This document shows, one piece after another, positions 13,786 to 21,832 of a stretch of DNA of 24,652 nucleotides. Within the stretch, counting starts at the first letter, position 1; every line of letters starts with the position of its first letter. A program made the translations under genes and the position numbers. Where the stretch lies: NCBI GenBank assembly GCA_041671305.1, contig JBAZBX010000016.1, forward strand, positions 1 through 24,652. Reading direction: 5' to 3'. The notes below the pieces were generated by a model. The model had not been told where the DNA came from, ran no database searches, and saw only the letters and a list, made by a program, of their open reading frames with translations. This DNA comes from CAIPBY01 sp041671305. GTDB lineage: Bacteria; Patescibacteriota; Patescibacteriia; 2-01-FULL-39-33.

Positions 13786-14370
13786 ATGGAAAAAACCATT
13801 CAAAATTTAGCCAAAGCTTTTATCGGCGAGTCACAGGCTAGAAATCGTTATTCATTTTACGCTAAAATTGCCCAACAGGAGGGCTATGAGCAGATTGGCG
13901 CTATATTCCTAGAAACAGCTGAGCAGGAGAAACAGCATGGCAAAAAGTGGTTTGAAGCGCTTCAAAATTTAAAAAAGAAAAGCGGGAAGGATTTGCCGTC
14001 AATTATGGTAGAAGCCGAAGCTCCGACAGCATATGGCACTACTATTGAGAATCTCAAGGCGGCTATTGCCGGCGAGACTTATGAACATGCGGAAATGTAT
14101 CCCGGATTCGCCAATGAGGCCGATGAAGAAGGTTTGAAGGAAATAGCCGATAGAATGAGAGCAGTGGCTGAGGCCGAAGCTCATCATCATGAAAGATATC
14201 AAAAATTACTGGATCAATTGGAAGCGGGTACGGTGTTTAAGAAAGACGAAGAAGTTTCTTGGGTTTGTCGGGAGTGCGGTTATGTGCATGTGGGCAAAGA
14301 AGCTCCCAAGAAATGTCCGTCTTGTGATCACGCGCAGGCCTTTTATCAGATAAAGTGTGAGAATTATTAA
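13786..14370 (+). CDS. rbr: Rubrerythrin
   Basis: Non-haem iron peroxidase of anaerobes that reduces hydrogen peroxide to water. 194 aa, typical. An N-terminal ferritin-like four-helix domain carries the diiron ligands in ExxH/ExxE pairs: Glu15 (GESQARNRY), Glu48 with His51 (EQEKQH), Glu97 with Glu100 (GETYEH) and Glu131 with His134 (EAHHH). The C-terminal rubredoxin domain has Cys161, 164, 177 and 180 (CRECG and CPSCD). Eleven bases separate it from desulfoferrodoxin, whose superoxide reductase activity makes the peroxide this enzyme removes. The pair implies defence against brief oxygen exposure in an otherwise anaerobic cell. Confidence 0.96.
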   Translation: MEKTIQNLAKAFIGESQARNRYSFYAKIAQQEGYEQIGAIFLETAEQEKQHGKKWFEALQNLKKKSGKDLPSIMVEAEAPTAYGTTIENLKAAIAGETYEHAEMYPGFANEADEEGLKEIADRMRAVAEAEAHHHERYQKLLDQLEAGTVFKKDEEVSWVCRECGYVHVGKEAPKKCPSCDHAQAFYQIKCENY

Positions 14371-14381
14371 TTTCAAAATAT

Positions 14382-14753
14382 ATGGTACAAAAAAACCAAA
14401 TTTATAAATGTGCTGTTTGCGGTAATATTGTGGAAGTCGTTCATGTCGGCGAAGGCACATTGGTTTGTTGCGGGCAACCCATGACACTCCAAGAGGAAAA
14501 CACTGTGGATGCTTCTTTGGAGAAGCATGTGCCAGTCATTGAAAAGGTTGATGGCGGAGTTAAGGTCAAAATAGGTTCCGTGCCTCATCCCATGGAAGAA
14601 GCGCATTATATTGAGTGGATTGAAGTCATATCTGGTGAAAAATTGCTCAGAAAATATTTGAAACCCGGAGATGCGCCAGAAGCCGAATTTGAAATTGAAG
14701 GCGAAGTGACGGCTAGGGAATATTGCAATCTGCATGGCCTTTGGAAATCATAA
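14382..14753 (+). CDS. dfx: Desulfoferrodoxin (class I superoxide reductase)
   Basis: Reduces superoxide to hydrogen peroxide without making oxygen. 123 aa. The N-terminal desulforedoxin domain has Cys10, 13, 29 and 30 (CAVCG and CCGQPM) for the first iron. The catalytic centre ligands are complete: His49 in the EKHVPV motif (with Glu47 and Lys48), His69 (VPHPM), His75 (EEAHYIEW), and Cys115 with His118 (REYCNLHGLW). All line up with the Desulfovibrio enzyme. Co-transcribed with rubrerythrin; dnaG starts six bases after its stop, so primase and sigma factor may also be read from this promoter. Confidence 0.96.
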   Translation: MVQKNQIYKCAVCGNIVEVVHVGEGTLVCCGQPMTLQEENTVDASLEKHVPVIEKVDGGVKVKIGSVPHPMEEAHYIEWIEVISGEKLLRKYLKPGDAPEAEFEIEGEVTAREYCNLHGLWKS

Positions 14754-14759
14754 GTATTT

Positions 14760-16607
14760 ATGTCTAGTCGCGAAATTGACGAGATAAAATCCAAGATTGA
14801 TGTCGCTGAATTTCTCGGCGAGTATATCAAGCTAATTCCGGCAGGCGCCACATACAAGGCGCTTTGCCCTTTTCATAATGAAAAAACTCCATCGCTAGTG
14901 ATAAGTCCGCAGAAACAAATTTGGCGTTGTTTCGGTTGCAATGAAGGCGGAGATATTTTCAGTTTTTTGGAAAAAATTGAAGGAGTGGGATTTGGTGAAG
15001 CGCTCAAAATTCTTGCCAATAAAGCCGGCGTTAAACTTGAGTCGCGAACAGTCGTAAATAAAGAGTTGGATAGCCACAAAGAACGGCTATTTATCCTATG
15101 TGATTTGGCGGCTCGGTATTTTCATAAAGTTTTGTTGGATTCTTCTCAGGCGGAAACAGCGAGAAAATATCTTGGTGATAGGGGAGTGAGCGATGAGATA
15201 ATTATGGATTTCAAAATTGGCTACTCCATAGATTCTTGGGATGGGCTGGTCTCTTTTTTGAAAAAGAAAGGATTTAGTGATAAGGAAATATTCGGTGCCG
15301 GACTCAGCGTGCAAAAAACCAAGGGGGTAGGATTTTATGATCGTTTCCGCGGAAGAATTATGTTTCCGATTTGTGATATTTATGGCCGAACAGTCGGCTT
15401 TGGCGGAAGAATTATGGCTGGAGCCACGGATACAGCGAAGTATATCAATAGCCCTCAAGGAGAAATTTACAACAAGAGCGTGATTCTCTACGGTTTAAAT
15501 TTGGCCAAGGATCAAATTAAAAAAGGCGATCTCTGTATTTTGGTAGAAGGTTATATGGATGTCGTGCCATCGCATCAGGTTGGTGTCAAAAATGTCGTCT
15601 CCATCTCAGGAACAGCTTTGACCATTGAGCAAATTAAATTAATCAAAAGATTCACTTCCAATATTGCTTTGGCGCTGGATATGGATTCGGCTGGACAGAC
15701 TGCGGCTGAGCGAAGTATTGAGTTGGCTATGCAGGAAGGAATGGAGATAAAAGTTATAACCTTGCCCTTTGGCAAAGATCCGGGGGAGTGCATAAAAAAT
15801 AATCCCAGTGATTGGCCGAAAGCGATTAAAGAGGCTAAGTCGGTCATGGAATATTTTTTTGCCAAAGTTCTGATTGACTCTACTCTGGATAGTCCGGAAA
15901 ATACGAAGAAGGCGGTACAATATCTGCTGAAAAAAATTTCTAATCTATCCAGCAAAATAGATCAAGATTATTGGATCAAAAAATTGTCCAATAGAGTCTC
16001 GGTTTCAGAAAACATTCTTTGGGAAGAATTAAAAAGACAAAATCTTCTTTTGAAAAACCCCAATAATTCCAGAGGTAAATCGGAAGTTATTTCGGAAAAA
16101 GTTCCCAAAATAAGACAAGACAGTACTGTATTTAAGCGATTATTGGGCTTAATTTTTATGTTTCCGACCATGTTCTCGCATCTTGTGGATAATTTAGCCC
16201 CTGATAATTTAGAAAATGATTCAGTGGGTCTTTACAAAAAATTAATAATATTTTATAATAGCAACAGTGATTTAATTAACAGAGTTTCTGTGGATAACTC
16301 TGGTTTTGATCTATTTGACTCATTTAAACAATTTATTCTTGAAAAAGAATCAGACATGAAGATAACTTCATTGGTTGAGGAGTCATTTTTATTATCTCAA
16401 AATGAATATGGCGAGTTTGACCTTAAGGAAGCGAAGTTGGAAATGATGCAACTGATCAAATCTTTGAAGCTAGATTATATCACCAAAAAGATTGAATCCC
16501 TGAAGCGGGAATTGGAAAAGGCGGAAGTGGTAGCCGACAAAGCCAGCGTGGATGCAATTTATTCTAAGATTAGCGAGCTACTGCAACAAAAGAATTCTAT
16601 TAAATAA
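14760..16607 (+). CDS. dnaG: DNA primase DnaG
   Basis: Makes RNA primers for replication. 615 aa. The N-terminal zinc finger is CPFHNEKTPS with Cys36 and His39 and WRCFGC with Cys57 and Cys60. The catalytic core includes YINSPQGEIYNKS and a Toprim domain with Glu263 in VEGYMDV and the acidic pair in ALDMDSAG (Asp307, Asp309). The region after about 420 is a variable helical C-terminus for DnaB contact. It is six bases after dfx and 25 bases before rpoD, so it forms the dnaG-rpoD pair found in many bacteria. There is no rpsU upstream. Confidence 0.96.
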   Translation: MSSREIDEIKSKIDVAEFLGEYIKLIPAGATYKALCPFHNEKTPSLVISPQKQIWRCFGCNEGGDIFSFLEKIEGVGFGEALKILANKAGVKLESRTVVNKELDSHKERLFILCDLAARYFHKVLLDSSQAETARKYLGDRGVSDEIIMDFKIGYSIDSWDGLVSFLKKKGFSDKEIFGAGLSVQKTKGVGFYDRFRGRIMFPICDIYGRTVGFGGRIMAGATDTAKYINSPQGEIYNKSVILYGLNLAKDQIKKGDLCILVEGYMDVVPSHQVGVKNVVSISGTALTIEQIKLIKRFTSNIALALDMDSAGQTAAERSIELAMQEGMEIKVITLPFGKDPGECIKNNPSDWPKAIKEAKSVMEYFFAKVLIDSTLDSPENTKKAVQYLLKKISNLSSKIDQDYWIKKLSNRVSVSENILWEELKRQNLLLKNPNNSRGKSEVISEKVPKIRQDSTVFKRLLGLIFMFPTMFSHLVDNLAPDNLENDSVGLYKKLIIFYNSNSDLINRVSVDNSGFDLFDSFKQFILEKESDMKITSLVEESFLLSQNEYGEFDLKEAKLEMMQLIKSLKLDYITKKIESLKRELEKAEVVADKASVDAIYSKISELLQQKNSIK

Positions 16608-16627
16608 ACAAATTAAATACCTTTTAG

Positions 16628-16639
16628 TGGACATGTCCA
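16628..16639 (+). promoter_or_regulatory. 12-bp palindrome centred on the rpoD start codon
   Basis: TGGACATGTCCA is a perfect palindrome with the ATG (16633-16635) near its centre. It might be a protein-binding site or chance; in RNA only a 4-bp stem would form. Confidence 0.25.
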
Positions 16640-17922
16640 AGAAAGATTTAAAGGGCAAAACTAAAAAAGGAAAAGTAAGTAAAACTTCCAGCGCCAAGAA
16701 AAAGACGCCGAAGAAAAAAGCTAGCTTAAAATTCAAAAAAACTCAGCCAAAGCGGATTAAGACAAAAGTCACCGCTACTAAAAAGGCTATACCAAAAGCT
16801 AAGCCGAAAAAACTCCCCAAAGTTGATATCAAGCCTGACGAAGAAGTATTGCAAGCGCTACTTAAAAAGGGTAGATTGCGTGGTTTTGTAATTGAACAGG
16901 AAATACTTCAGGCTATGCCGGAGATTGAGGAGTATGTGGATCGTTATGAAGAATTTTTGGAGGAGATGGATTATTCCAATATCAGAGTTGTAGAGCAGAA
17001 GAGCGCTTTGTTTCCGAATCTAGGACAGAAAGAAGACACGACTGTCACCAAGAAATCTAGAGCCAAAAAACAGATTGAGGATTTGTCTATGACCGATATT
17101 TCGGCTGATTCCATACAGATGTATCTGAAGGAAATCGGCAAGGTGCCATTGCTCAATACCGAAGATGAAATTTCTTTGGCCAAAAGAATTGAGCGTGGTG
17201 ATATTGAAGCCAGACAGAAACTCATCAAATCCAATTTGAGGTTGGTGGTTTCCATCGCCAAGAAATTTACGGGCAAGAATATGTCGCTTCTTGATCTAAT
17301 TCAAGAGGGGAATATCGGGTTGTTTCGTGGTGTGGATAAATTTGACTATCATAAAGGTTATAAATTTTCCACTTATGCCACTTGGTGGATCAGGCAAGCA
17401 ATTACCAGATCCCTGGCTGATCAATCCAGAACAATTCGTATCCCGGTGCATATGGTGGAAAACATCAATAAGTTCCAGCAGGTAGAGAGAAGATTGGTGC
17501 AGGATTTGGGACGCGAGCCCATGCCTGAGGAAATTGCGGCAGAAATGGGAGAAGAATTAGACAAAGTAAATCATATTATTAAAATTTCTCAGGAAACTAT
17601 TTCTTTGGGCACCCCGGTTGGAGATGACAGTGAAGACAGTATCTTGGAAGATTTCATTGAAGATCAGAAAACAATTACTCCGGATAGAGTGGCGGCGCTT
17701 CAAATTCTTCGTGACTATGTGGCGGAGGTGATTTCTGAACTCACCCCTCGTGAACAGAAAGTGCTGGAAATGCGTTTTGGTCTTAAGGACGGCGTGGCTC
17801 ATACGCTTGAGGAAGTAGGTCAGGAATTTGATGTGACTCGTGAACGTATCAGGCAGATTGAGGCCAAGGCCTTGGAGAAGATTGAGAAGATAAAAGGCGT
17901 AGAAAAGCTTAGGGATTTCTAA
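16633..17922 (+). CDS. rpoD: Primary sigma factor RpoD (SigA) with Lys-rich N-terminal tail
   Basis: Housekeeping sigma-70, 429 aa. Residues 1-63 are a low-complexity basic tail with about 27 Lys (AKKKTPKKKA and similar), followed by a short region 1.1-like segment (67-120). Then come region 1.2 (DSIQMYLKEIGKVPLL, 159-174), region 2 (LIKSNLRLVVSIAKKF; DLIQEGNIGLFRGVDKFDYHKGYKFSTYATWWIRQAI), region 3 (IRIPVHMVENINK, with His273 and Glu276 at the positions that read extended -10 elements in E. coli), and region 4 (TPREQKVLEMRFGL; VTRERIRQIEAKALEKI). I start at ATG 16633, after dnaG; the frame is open back to 16552 but that part overlaps dnaG and has no homology. It shares the dnaG transcript. 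Confidence 0.95.
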   Translation: MSKKDLKGKTKKGKVSKTSSAKKKTPKKKASLKFKKTQPKRIKTKVTATKKAIPKAKPKKLPKVDIKPDEEVLQALLKKGRLRGFVIEQEILQAMPEIEEYVDRYEEFLEEMDYSNIRVVEQKSALFPNLGQKEDTTVTKKSRAKKQIEDLSMTDISADSIQMYLKEIGKVPLLNTEDEISLAKRIERGDIEARQKLIKSNLRLVVSIAKKFTGKNMSLLDLIQEGNIGLFRGVDKFDYHKGYKFSTYATWWIRQAITRSLADQSRTIRIPVHMVENINKFQQVERRLVQDLGREPMPEEIAAEMGEELDKVNHIIKISQETISLGTPVGDDSEDSILEDFIEDQKTITPDRVAALQILRDYVAEVISELTPREQKVLEMRFGLKDGVAHTLEEVGQEFDVTRERIRQIEAKALEKIEKIKGVEKLRDF

Positions 17923-17940
17923 ATTTCTGCCAAATAATTG

Positions 17941-17969
17941 TTGACATTAGTAGCTCAATTTGTTAATAT
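17941..17969 (+). promoter_or_regulatory. Promoter of tRNA-Asn
   Basis: Consensus TTGACA (17941-17946), 17-bp spacer, TAATAT (17964-17969) preceded by TGT. The best -35 in the window, fitting a stable-RNA gene. Confidence 0.65.
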
Positions 17970-18022
17970 AATTTTGTGCTAAAAGCATGTTTTTTTAAAT
18001 AAAGTTAAGACGAGTATTGAAT

Positions 18023-18094
18023 TCAGCGGTAGCTCAATGGTAGAGCAATCGGCTGTTAACCGATAGGTTACTGGTTCGAATCCAGTCCGCTGAG
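18023..18094 (+). tRNA. tRNA-Asn (anticodon GTT)
   Basis: Acceptor TCAGCGG with CCGCTGA, D-arm GCTC-AATGGTA-GAGC, anticodon stem ATCGG/CCGAT around CTGTTAA (anticodon GTT), T-arm ACTGG-TTCGAAT-CCAGT and discriminator G73. No encoded CCA. GatCA encoded at 9479-11235 could, with GatB, supply Asn-tRNA(Asn) by transamidation if no AsnRS is present. Confidence 0.97.
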
Positions 18095-18114
18095 TTTAAT
18101 ACTTGTTTCCAAAT

Positions 18115-18147
18115 GACCGATTCGCGACTGGTGAATCGGTCGTTTTA
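18115..18147 (+). terminator. Terminator after tRNA-Asn
   Basis: GACCGATTC (18115-18123) pairs perfectly with GAATCGGTC (18133-18141) around a 9-base loop, followed by GTTTTAGTT. Confidence 0.8.
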
Positions 18148-18171
18148 GTTCTAAACCGATTAACGGTTAAA

Positions 18172-18200
18172 TTTACTTTTCAATATTAAAGTGCTAAAAT
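18172..18200 (+). promoter_or_regulatory. Promoter of the slipin gene
   Basis: TTTACT (18172-18177), 17-bp spacer, TAAAAT (18195-18200) preceded by TGC. The leader to ATG 18278 is about 70 bases. A second TATAAT-like run near 18247 is closer to the gene and cannot be excluded. Confidence 0.55.
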
Positions 18201-18277
18201 AAGGGCATAATTTATTAGATAAACATATGATTCCTATATCATCTTAATATAATAATTTATTAAATTAACTCAAAAAT

Positions 18278-19051
18278 ATGATTTACATTTGGATAGCAGT
18301 CGTAGTTATTATTGTCTTGCTGGCTATGTCGCTCAAGGTGGTCAAGCAATACGAGCGGGGAGTAATATTTTTCCTCGGCAAATTTACTGGTATCAGAGGG
18401 CCTGGACTTATAATTCTTATTCCGATTTTTGAGCAGATGAATAGAGTAAATCTGCGTACCATCACCATGGATATTCCATCGCAGAAAATTATTACGAAGG
18501 ATAATGTGTCCATTGATATCGCCGCAGTGGCATATTATCATATTATTGATCCGGAAAAAGCCGTTGTCGCCATTGAGAATGTTTATCAGGCGGTCAATCA
18601 AATCAGTCAGACCACAGTGAGAAATGTAGTTGGCAGATTCAGTCTTGATCAATTGCTCTCGCAGACCTCGGATATCAATGATCAGATCAAGACAGTCATT
18701 GATACTCACACTGAACCGTGGGGAGCGCAGGTGACAGCAGTAGAGATCAAAGATATTACTTTGCCGGACAACATGCAACGTGCCATGGCCAAGGAAGCCG
18801 AGGCAGAGCGTGAAAGGCGCGCCAAGATCGTGGCTGCTGAAGGTGAATTTCAGGCCGCAGTCAAGCTTGGCGAAGCAGCTGACATAATTTCCCAGCATCC
18901 TGTCGCCTTGCAACTGAGAACTCTGCAGACTATGGCTGAGATTAGCGTGGAGAAAAATTCCACCATTATTTTCCCGGCACAATTTATGACTACTGTTGGA
19001 GATGCCATTAAGACTATTGGCGCAGATAGTATCAAGAATTTAATCAAATAG
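18278..19051 (+). CDS. Slipin (stomatin-like SPFH/band 7 membrane protein)
   Basis: Membrane scaffold protein, 257 aa. One N-terminal hydrophobic segment (about 2-18), then the SPFH domain: QYERGVIFFLGKFTGIRGPGLIILIPIFEQMNRVNLRT, the TKDNVSIDIAAVAYYHIIDPEKAV strand pair and NVVGRFSLDQLLSQ are all typical slipin sequence. The helix AKEAEAERERRAKIVAAEGEFQAA is the conserved coiled-coil oligomerisation segment, and the end TLQTMAEISVEKNSTIIFPAQFM is characteristic. The usual partner NfeD protease is not adjacent. Prokaryotic slipins are thought to organise membrane microdomains; the specific role here is unknown. Confidence 0.94.
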   Translation: MIYIWIAVVVIIVLLAMSLKVVKQYERGVIFFLGKFTGIRGPGLIILIPIFEQMNRVNLRTITMDIPSQKIITKDNVSIDIAAVAYYHIIDPEKAVVAIENVYQAVNQISQTTVRNVVGRFSLDQLLSQTSDINDQIKTVIDTHTEPWGAQVTAVEIKDITLPDNMQRAMAKEAEAERERRAKIVAAEGEFQAAVKLGEAADIISQHPVALQLRTLQTMAEISVEKNSTIIFPAQFMTTVGDAIKTIGADSIKNLIK

Positions 19052-19112
19052 ATTCACGGGCGGTGGAGTTTTAAAAATTATTGAAGAGATAAAAAATAAT
19101 CAAAAGTTAATT

Positions 19113-20033
19113 ATGAAAGGATTAATTAAACCATTCAGAGAATATATTGAAGCCATGCCTAACTTGGCAGAGTATGAGGAGCCCGCTGAGAAGGATGAGG
19201 AGAATATGGAAAGCCAAGTGGAAATGCTGGCTCCGGCTTTGGTGGATATTGCGGAAAAGGCTATGGAAGAAAAACCGGATATGATTGTTTTTTTGGATAA
19301 GAGTGCGAGAATTTTTGCTACGCCATTTATGCGATATCTATCCAAGGATATGCAGGGAGATAAAGAGCCCAAAGAAAGGTATTGGCCTTTGGTGACCTTT
19401 TTTAATGATGATATTGTAAAAGATAATGTAATAAATTCGGATACAGATGGTAACTTGATAGTAGATTTTGAGCCAGCAATGAAAGATAAACTTCAGAAGT
19501 CTTTATCATTTATAAAAGGCAAAAATATTTTTGTTGTAGATGAGGCGTTAGCCCTGGGCAGGGGTTTGCGATCTATGATTGAGTATCTCAAGCTTGATAA
19601 CAATCCTGAAGAGAAAATAAATATGCACTTTTTCGCTTTGTCGCAGGAAAGTAATCCTACTGGCCAAAGAAGAAATCCTTTACCGCCGAATTGTGGAGAA
19701 TTTATGACAGAGACTTTGGATATGGCACAGCACACTGATAATTTCCAATTTACTCTTTACGATAATCATATTCATGAAATATTTTCCAAATCACCAGCGT
19801 ATCATTATATAATAAATAATGGTCTAAGGACGGCGCCGATTAGCAAAGTTATGGAGAGTTTTGAAGCATTTAAAAGTGATCCTGAATTTGAGACTATGCC
19901 CGACGATCTGCAAGAAAGTTTTTTGGTAAATGAACAGGAATCGAAGGAAGAAATTCCGAAAATATTTGCGCGAGTGACTACGGCGAAGAAAAGAATATAT
20001 GAAGCCATGCAGGAAGTTCATAGCGAAAAATAG
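19113..20033 (+). CDS. Phosphoribosyltransferase-like protein of unknown function
   Basis: Protein of 306 aa, predicted soluble, acidic. Two segments recall type I phosphoribosyltransferase folds: KPDMIVFLDKSARIFATPFMRYL (54-76), a pattern of hydrophobic strand then LDKSAR that I recall in patescibacterial PRTase-like proteins, and KNIFVVDEALALGRGLRSM (137-155), which sits where the PRPP loop (hydrophobic strand, D-D/E, then TGGT) is expected. The acidic pair Asp143-Glu144 is kept, but TGGT has become LGRG, so PRPP binding is doubtful. The N-terminus (20-36) and C-terminus are Glu-rich. It follows the slipin gene by 61 bases and may share its transcript. Assignment to the fold is moderate; function is not known. 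Confidence 0.7.
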   Translation: MKGLIKPFREYIEAMPNLAEYEEPAEKDEENMESQVEMLAPALVDIAEKAMEEKPDMIVFLDKSARIFATPFMRYLSKDMQGDKEPKERYWPLVTFFNDDIVKDNVINSDTDGNLIVDFEPAMKDKLQKSLSFIKGKNIFVVDEALALGRGLRSMIEYLKLDNNPEEKINMHFFALSQESNPTGQRRNPLPPNCGEFMTETLDMAQHTDNFQFTLYDNHIHEIFSKSPAYHYIINNGLRTAPISKVMESFEAFKSDPEFETMPDDLQESFLVNEQESKEEIPKIFARVTTAKKRIYEAMQEVHSEK

Positions 20034-20079
20034 TTTTGGTGTGAATTTAGAAAATTAAAATAAAAATAACCCCAAACTT

Positions 20080-20283
20080 ATGCAAAAAATCGCAACCCAC
20101 GTATTTATCTACGCTTCAATCGCTTTTGGTATTATAGGAATGCTGGTGGTTTTAACCGCTTCTGGTTCAAATCAACCAGACTCATACCTTAGTGAAGTAT
20201 TTATAAAACTTCTATTTGCTACAGTTTTTATCATTCTCCCTTCATTCGCTTTGAGTGTGGCTAGCAAATATTTGAAAAAGTAA
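20080..20283 (+). CDS. Small two-helix membrane protein
   Basis: 67 aa with two hydrophobic segments (about 7-27 and 41-62) separated by a short polar loop (GSNQPDSYLSEV), ending in a basic KYLKK tail. This predicts a hairpin in the membrane with both ends in the cytoplasm. No family recognised. A weak terminator follows at 20310-20332. Codon use and composition look like its neighbours, so I think it is real. Confidence 0.6.
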   Translation: MQKIATHVFIYASIAFGIIGMLVVLTASGSNQPDSYLSEVFIKLLFATVFIILPSFALSVASKYLKK

Positions 20284-20309
20284 ATTTTAATTTCAGTTAG
20301 AAATTCAAG

Positions 20310-20332
20310 AGCAGGGTTAAATTCCTGTTTTT
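20310..20332 (+). terminator. Weak terminator after the small membrane protein
   Basis: AGCAGG (20310-20315) pairs with CCTGTT (20324-20329), including one G.T, around an 8-base loop, with TTTTT at 20328-20332. Confidence 0.5.
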
Positions 20333-20390
20333 GGTTGGATCCGTCATTGGCGGACTGGTCGTTTGGGTTTTCATTTGATAATTACTAAAA

Positions 20391-20419
20391 TTGGGTTTTT
20401 ATTCTAAAAATGATATAAT
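20391..20419 (+). promoter_or_regulatory. Promoter of the SufS-like gene
   Basis: TTGGGT (20391-20396), 17-bp spacer, consensus TATAAT (20414-20419) preceded by TGA. It lies 35 bases before ATG 20455. Confidence 0.7.
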
Positions 20420-20454
20420 TAATTATAATAATTATTCCCCACATCATTAAGCTT

Positions 20455-21819
20455 ATGATTAAAACCCAAAAGATAAGAAAGTTTTTTCCGGCTATAAAGG
20501 CGGGGAGAATTGTTTCCAATAACGCCGCGAGTACGCAAATTCCCATTCAGTTATTGGACTTATTGCAAAAACTCACTGCGCAGTATGACAATGTTCATAG
20601 AGGCCAGTCGCAATCATCAATTATTACTACCGAAAAATTTGAGTCATCTTATGACACTATTGCGCAGTTTATCGGCGCTCCTTCCAGAAAAAATATTATT
20701 TTGTACCGGAATGCTACTGAAGCGATTAATTCTGTCATGTATTCTTTGATGACTGAGTTCAAAGACGGAGATAATGTAGTTACTACATTTATGGAGCATA
20801 ATTCAAATTATGTTCCTTGGTATGGATTATGCAAGGAAATACTGCCAAAGTTTGGAATAAAGGTGGAATGCCGGATTGCTAAATTTGATCCAGAAACCGG
20901 ACAATTGGATTTGAAGCATTTGAAATCGTTAGTAGATAAAAAAACTAAATTAGTTTGCTGTACTGGAGCCTCAAATTTTTTGGGGACGAAAAATCCGATT
21001 AGGGAAATAAGAAAAATAGCTGACGGAAGCGGATATATTCAACCAAACGGAGAGAAAAAATCCTATCTTTTGATTGATGGAGCTCAAATGGTGCCGAATG
21101 TTTTTGTTGATGTCAAAAAATTAGACATTGATTTTCTAGTTTGGTCTTTTCATAAGATGCTGGCGCCTTTCGGAGTTGGAGCCTTGTATGCCAAAGAGGA
21201 TTTGTTGGAAAGAATGAAACCATTTCTTTATGGCGGAGACATGATTGCCGAGGGCATGGTTAGTCCGGAAAAGGTAGGTTATAATTCTTTGCCGTGGAAA
21301 TTTACTGCGGGAACCCCCAATATCTTGGGAACCATACTATCCGCTCAGGCCATACGATTGCTCTTGGATTTTTCTTTGAATCCCGGAGAACATAAATATT
21401 TTATGACCGACCGTAAATTAGAGCCGACCGTGGTCAAGCAGGCTATGGATAATATTACAGCGCATGAGACTTTTTTAATTGGAGAGGCGCTTAAAATATT
21501 AGGTGATATTCCGTCACTTAATATCTATGGTCCGAAAAATCCAGAAAGCAGAACATCACTGGTTGCTTTCAATCGTAAGGACAAGAGTCCGTTTGAAATT
21601 GCCGAAAAGCTGACCGAATCCGGCGTGGAATCCAGAGCTGGCTGTCATTGCGCCACCTTGGCTCATCATTTTTATAAACTTAATCCTCCGGCAAGTTGCA
21701 GGCTGAGCTTTTATATTTATAATAATCTTGAGGATGTGCAAAAGGCTTGTTTTGCCGTCAAAAAGTTCGTTCAACCAGGTGCCCGTAATTCCAAATGGCA
21801 TTCATTTTTATTTAAGTAA
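20455..21819 (+). CDS. SufS-like class V aminotransferase / cysteine desulfurase
   Basis: PLP enzyme, 454 aa. Family signatures: NNAASTQIP near the start, RNATEAINSVMYSL, EHNSNYVPW (His115 stacks on PLP in this family), LIDGAQMVPNVFVDV (Asp208, Gln211), the PLP Lys in VWSFHKMLAPFGVGALY (Lys234), FTAGTPNILG, and RAGCHCA (394-400), where Cys399 matches the catalytic Cys of the SufS/Csd group. It probably removes sulfur from Cys, but HKML in place of HKMYGP, and two long inserts (about 189-203 and 306-331), make it a divergent member, so another substrate is possible. No SufU, IscU or SufBCD gene is adjacent. The next gene is DUF4395-like, a family often found near sulfur-transfer genes. Confidence 0.88.
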   Translation: MIKTQKIRKFFPAIKAGRIVSNNAASTQIPIQLLDLLQKLTAQYDNVHRGQSQSSIITTEKFESSYDTIAQFIGAPSRKNIILYRNATEAINSVMYSLMTEFKDGDNVVTTFMEHNSNYVPWYGLCKEILPKFGIKVECRIAKFDPETGQLDLKHLKSLVDKKTKLVCCTGASNFLGTKNPIREIRKIADGSGYIQPNGEKKSYLLIDGAQMVPNVFVDVKKLDIDFLVWSFHKMLAPFGVGALYAKEDLLERMKPFLYGGDMIAEGMVSPEKVGYNSLPWKFTAGTPNILGTILSAQAIRLLLDFSLNPGEHKYFMTDRKLEPTVVKQAMDNITAHETFLIGEALKILGDIPSLNIYGPKNPESRTSLVAFNRKDKSPFEIAEKLTESGVESRAGCHCATLAHHFYKLNPPASCRLSFYIYNNLEDVQKACFAVKKFVQPGARNSKWHSFLFK

Positions 21820-21832
21820 TTTTAATACTCAT

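Noticed and set aside
16552..16632. Upstream extension of rpoD
   Set aside because: Overlaps the end of dnaG in another frame and has no sigma-factor similarity; ATG 16633 follows dnaG cleanly.
16640..16830. A-rich repetitive DNA that might be a CRISPR or tandem repeat
   Set aside because: It is the Lys-codon-rich coding sequence of the rpoD tail, with no regular repeat unit or spacers.
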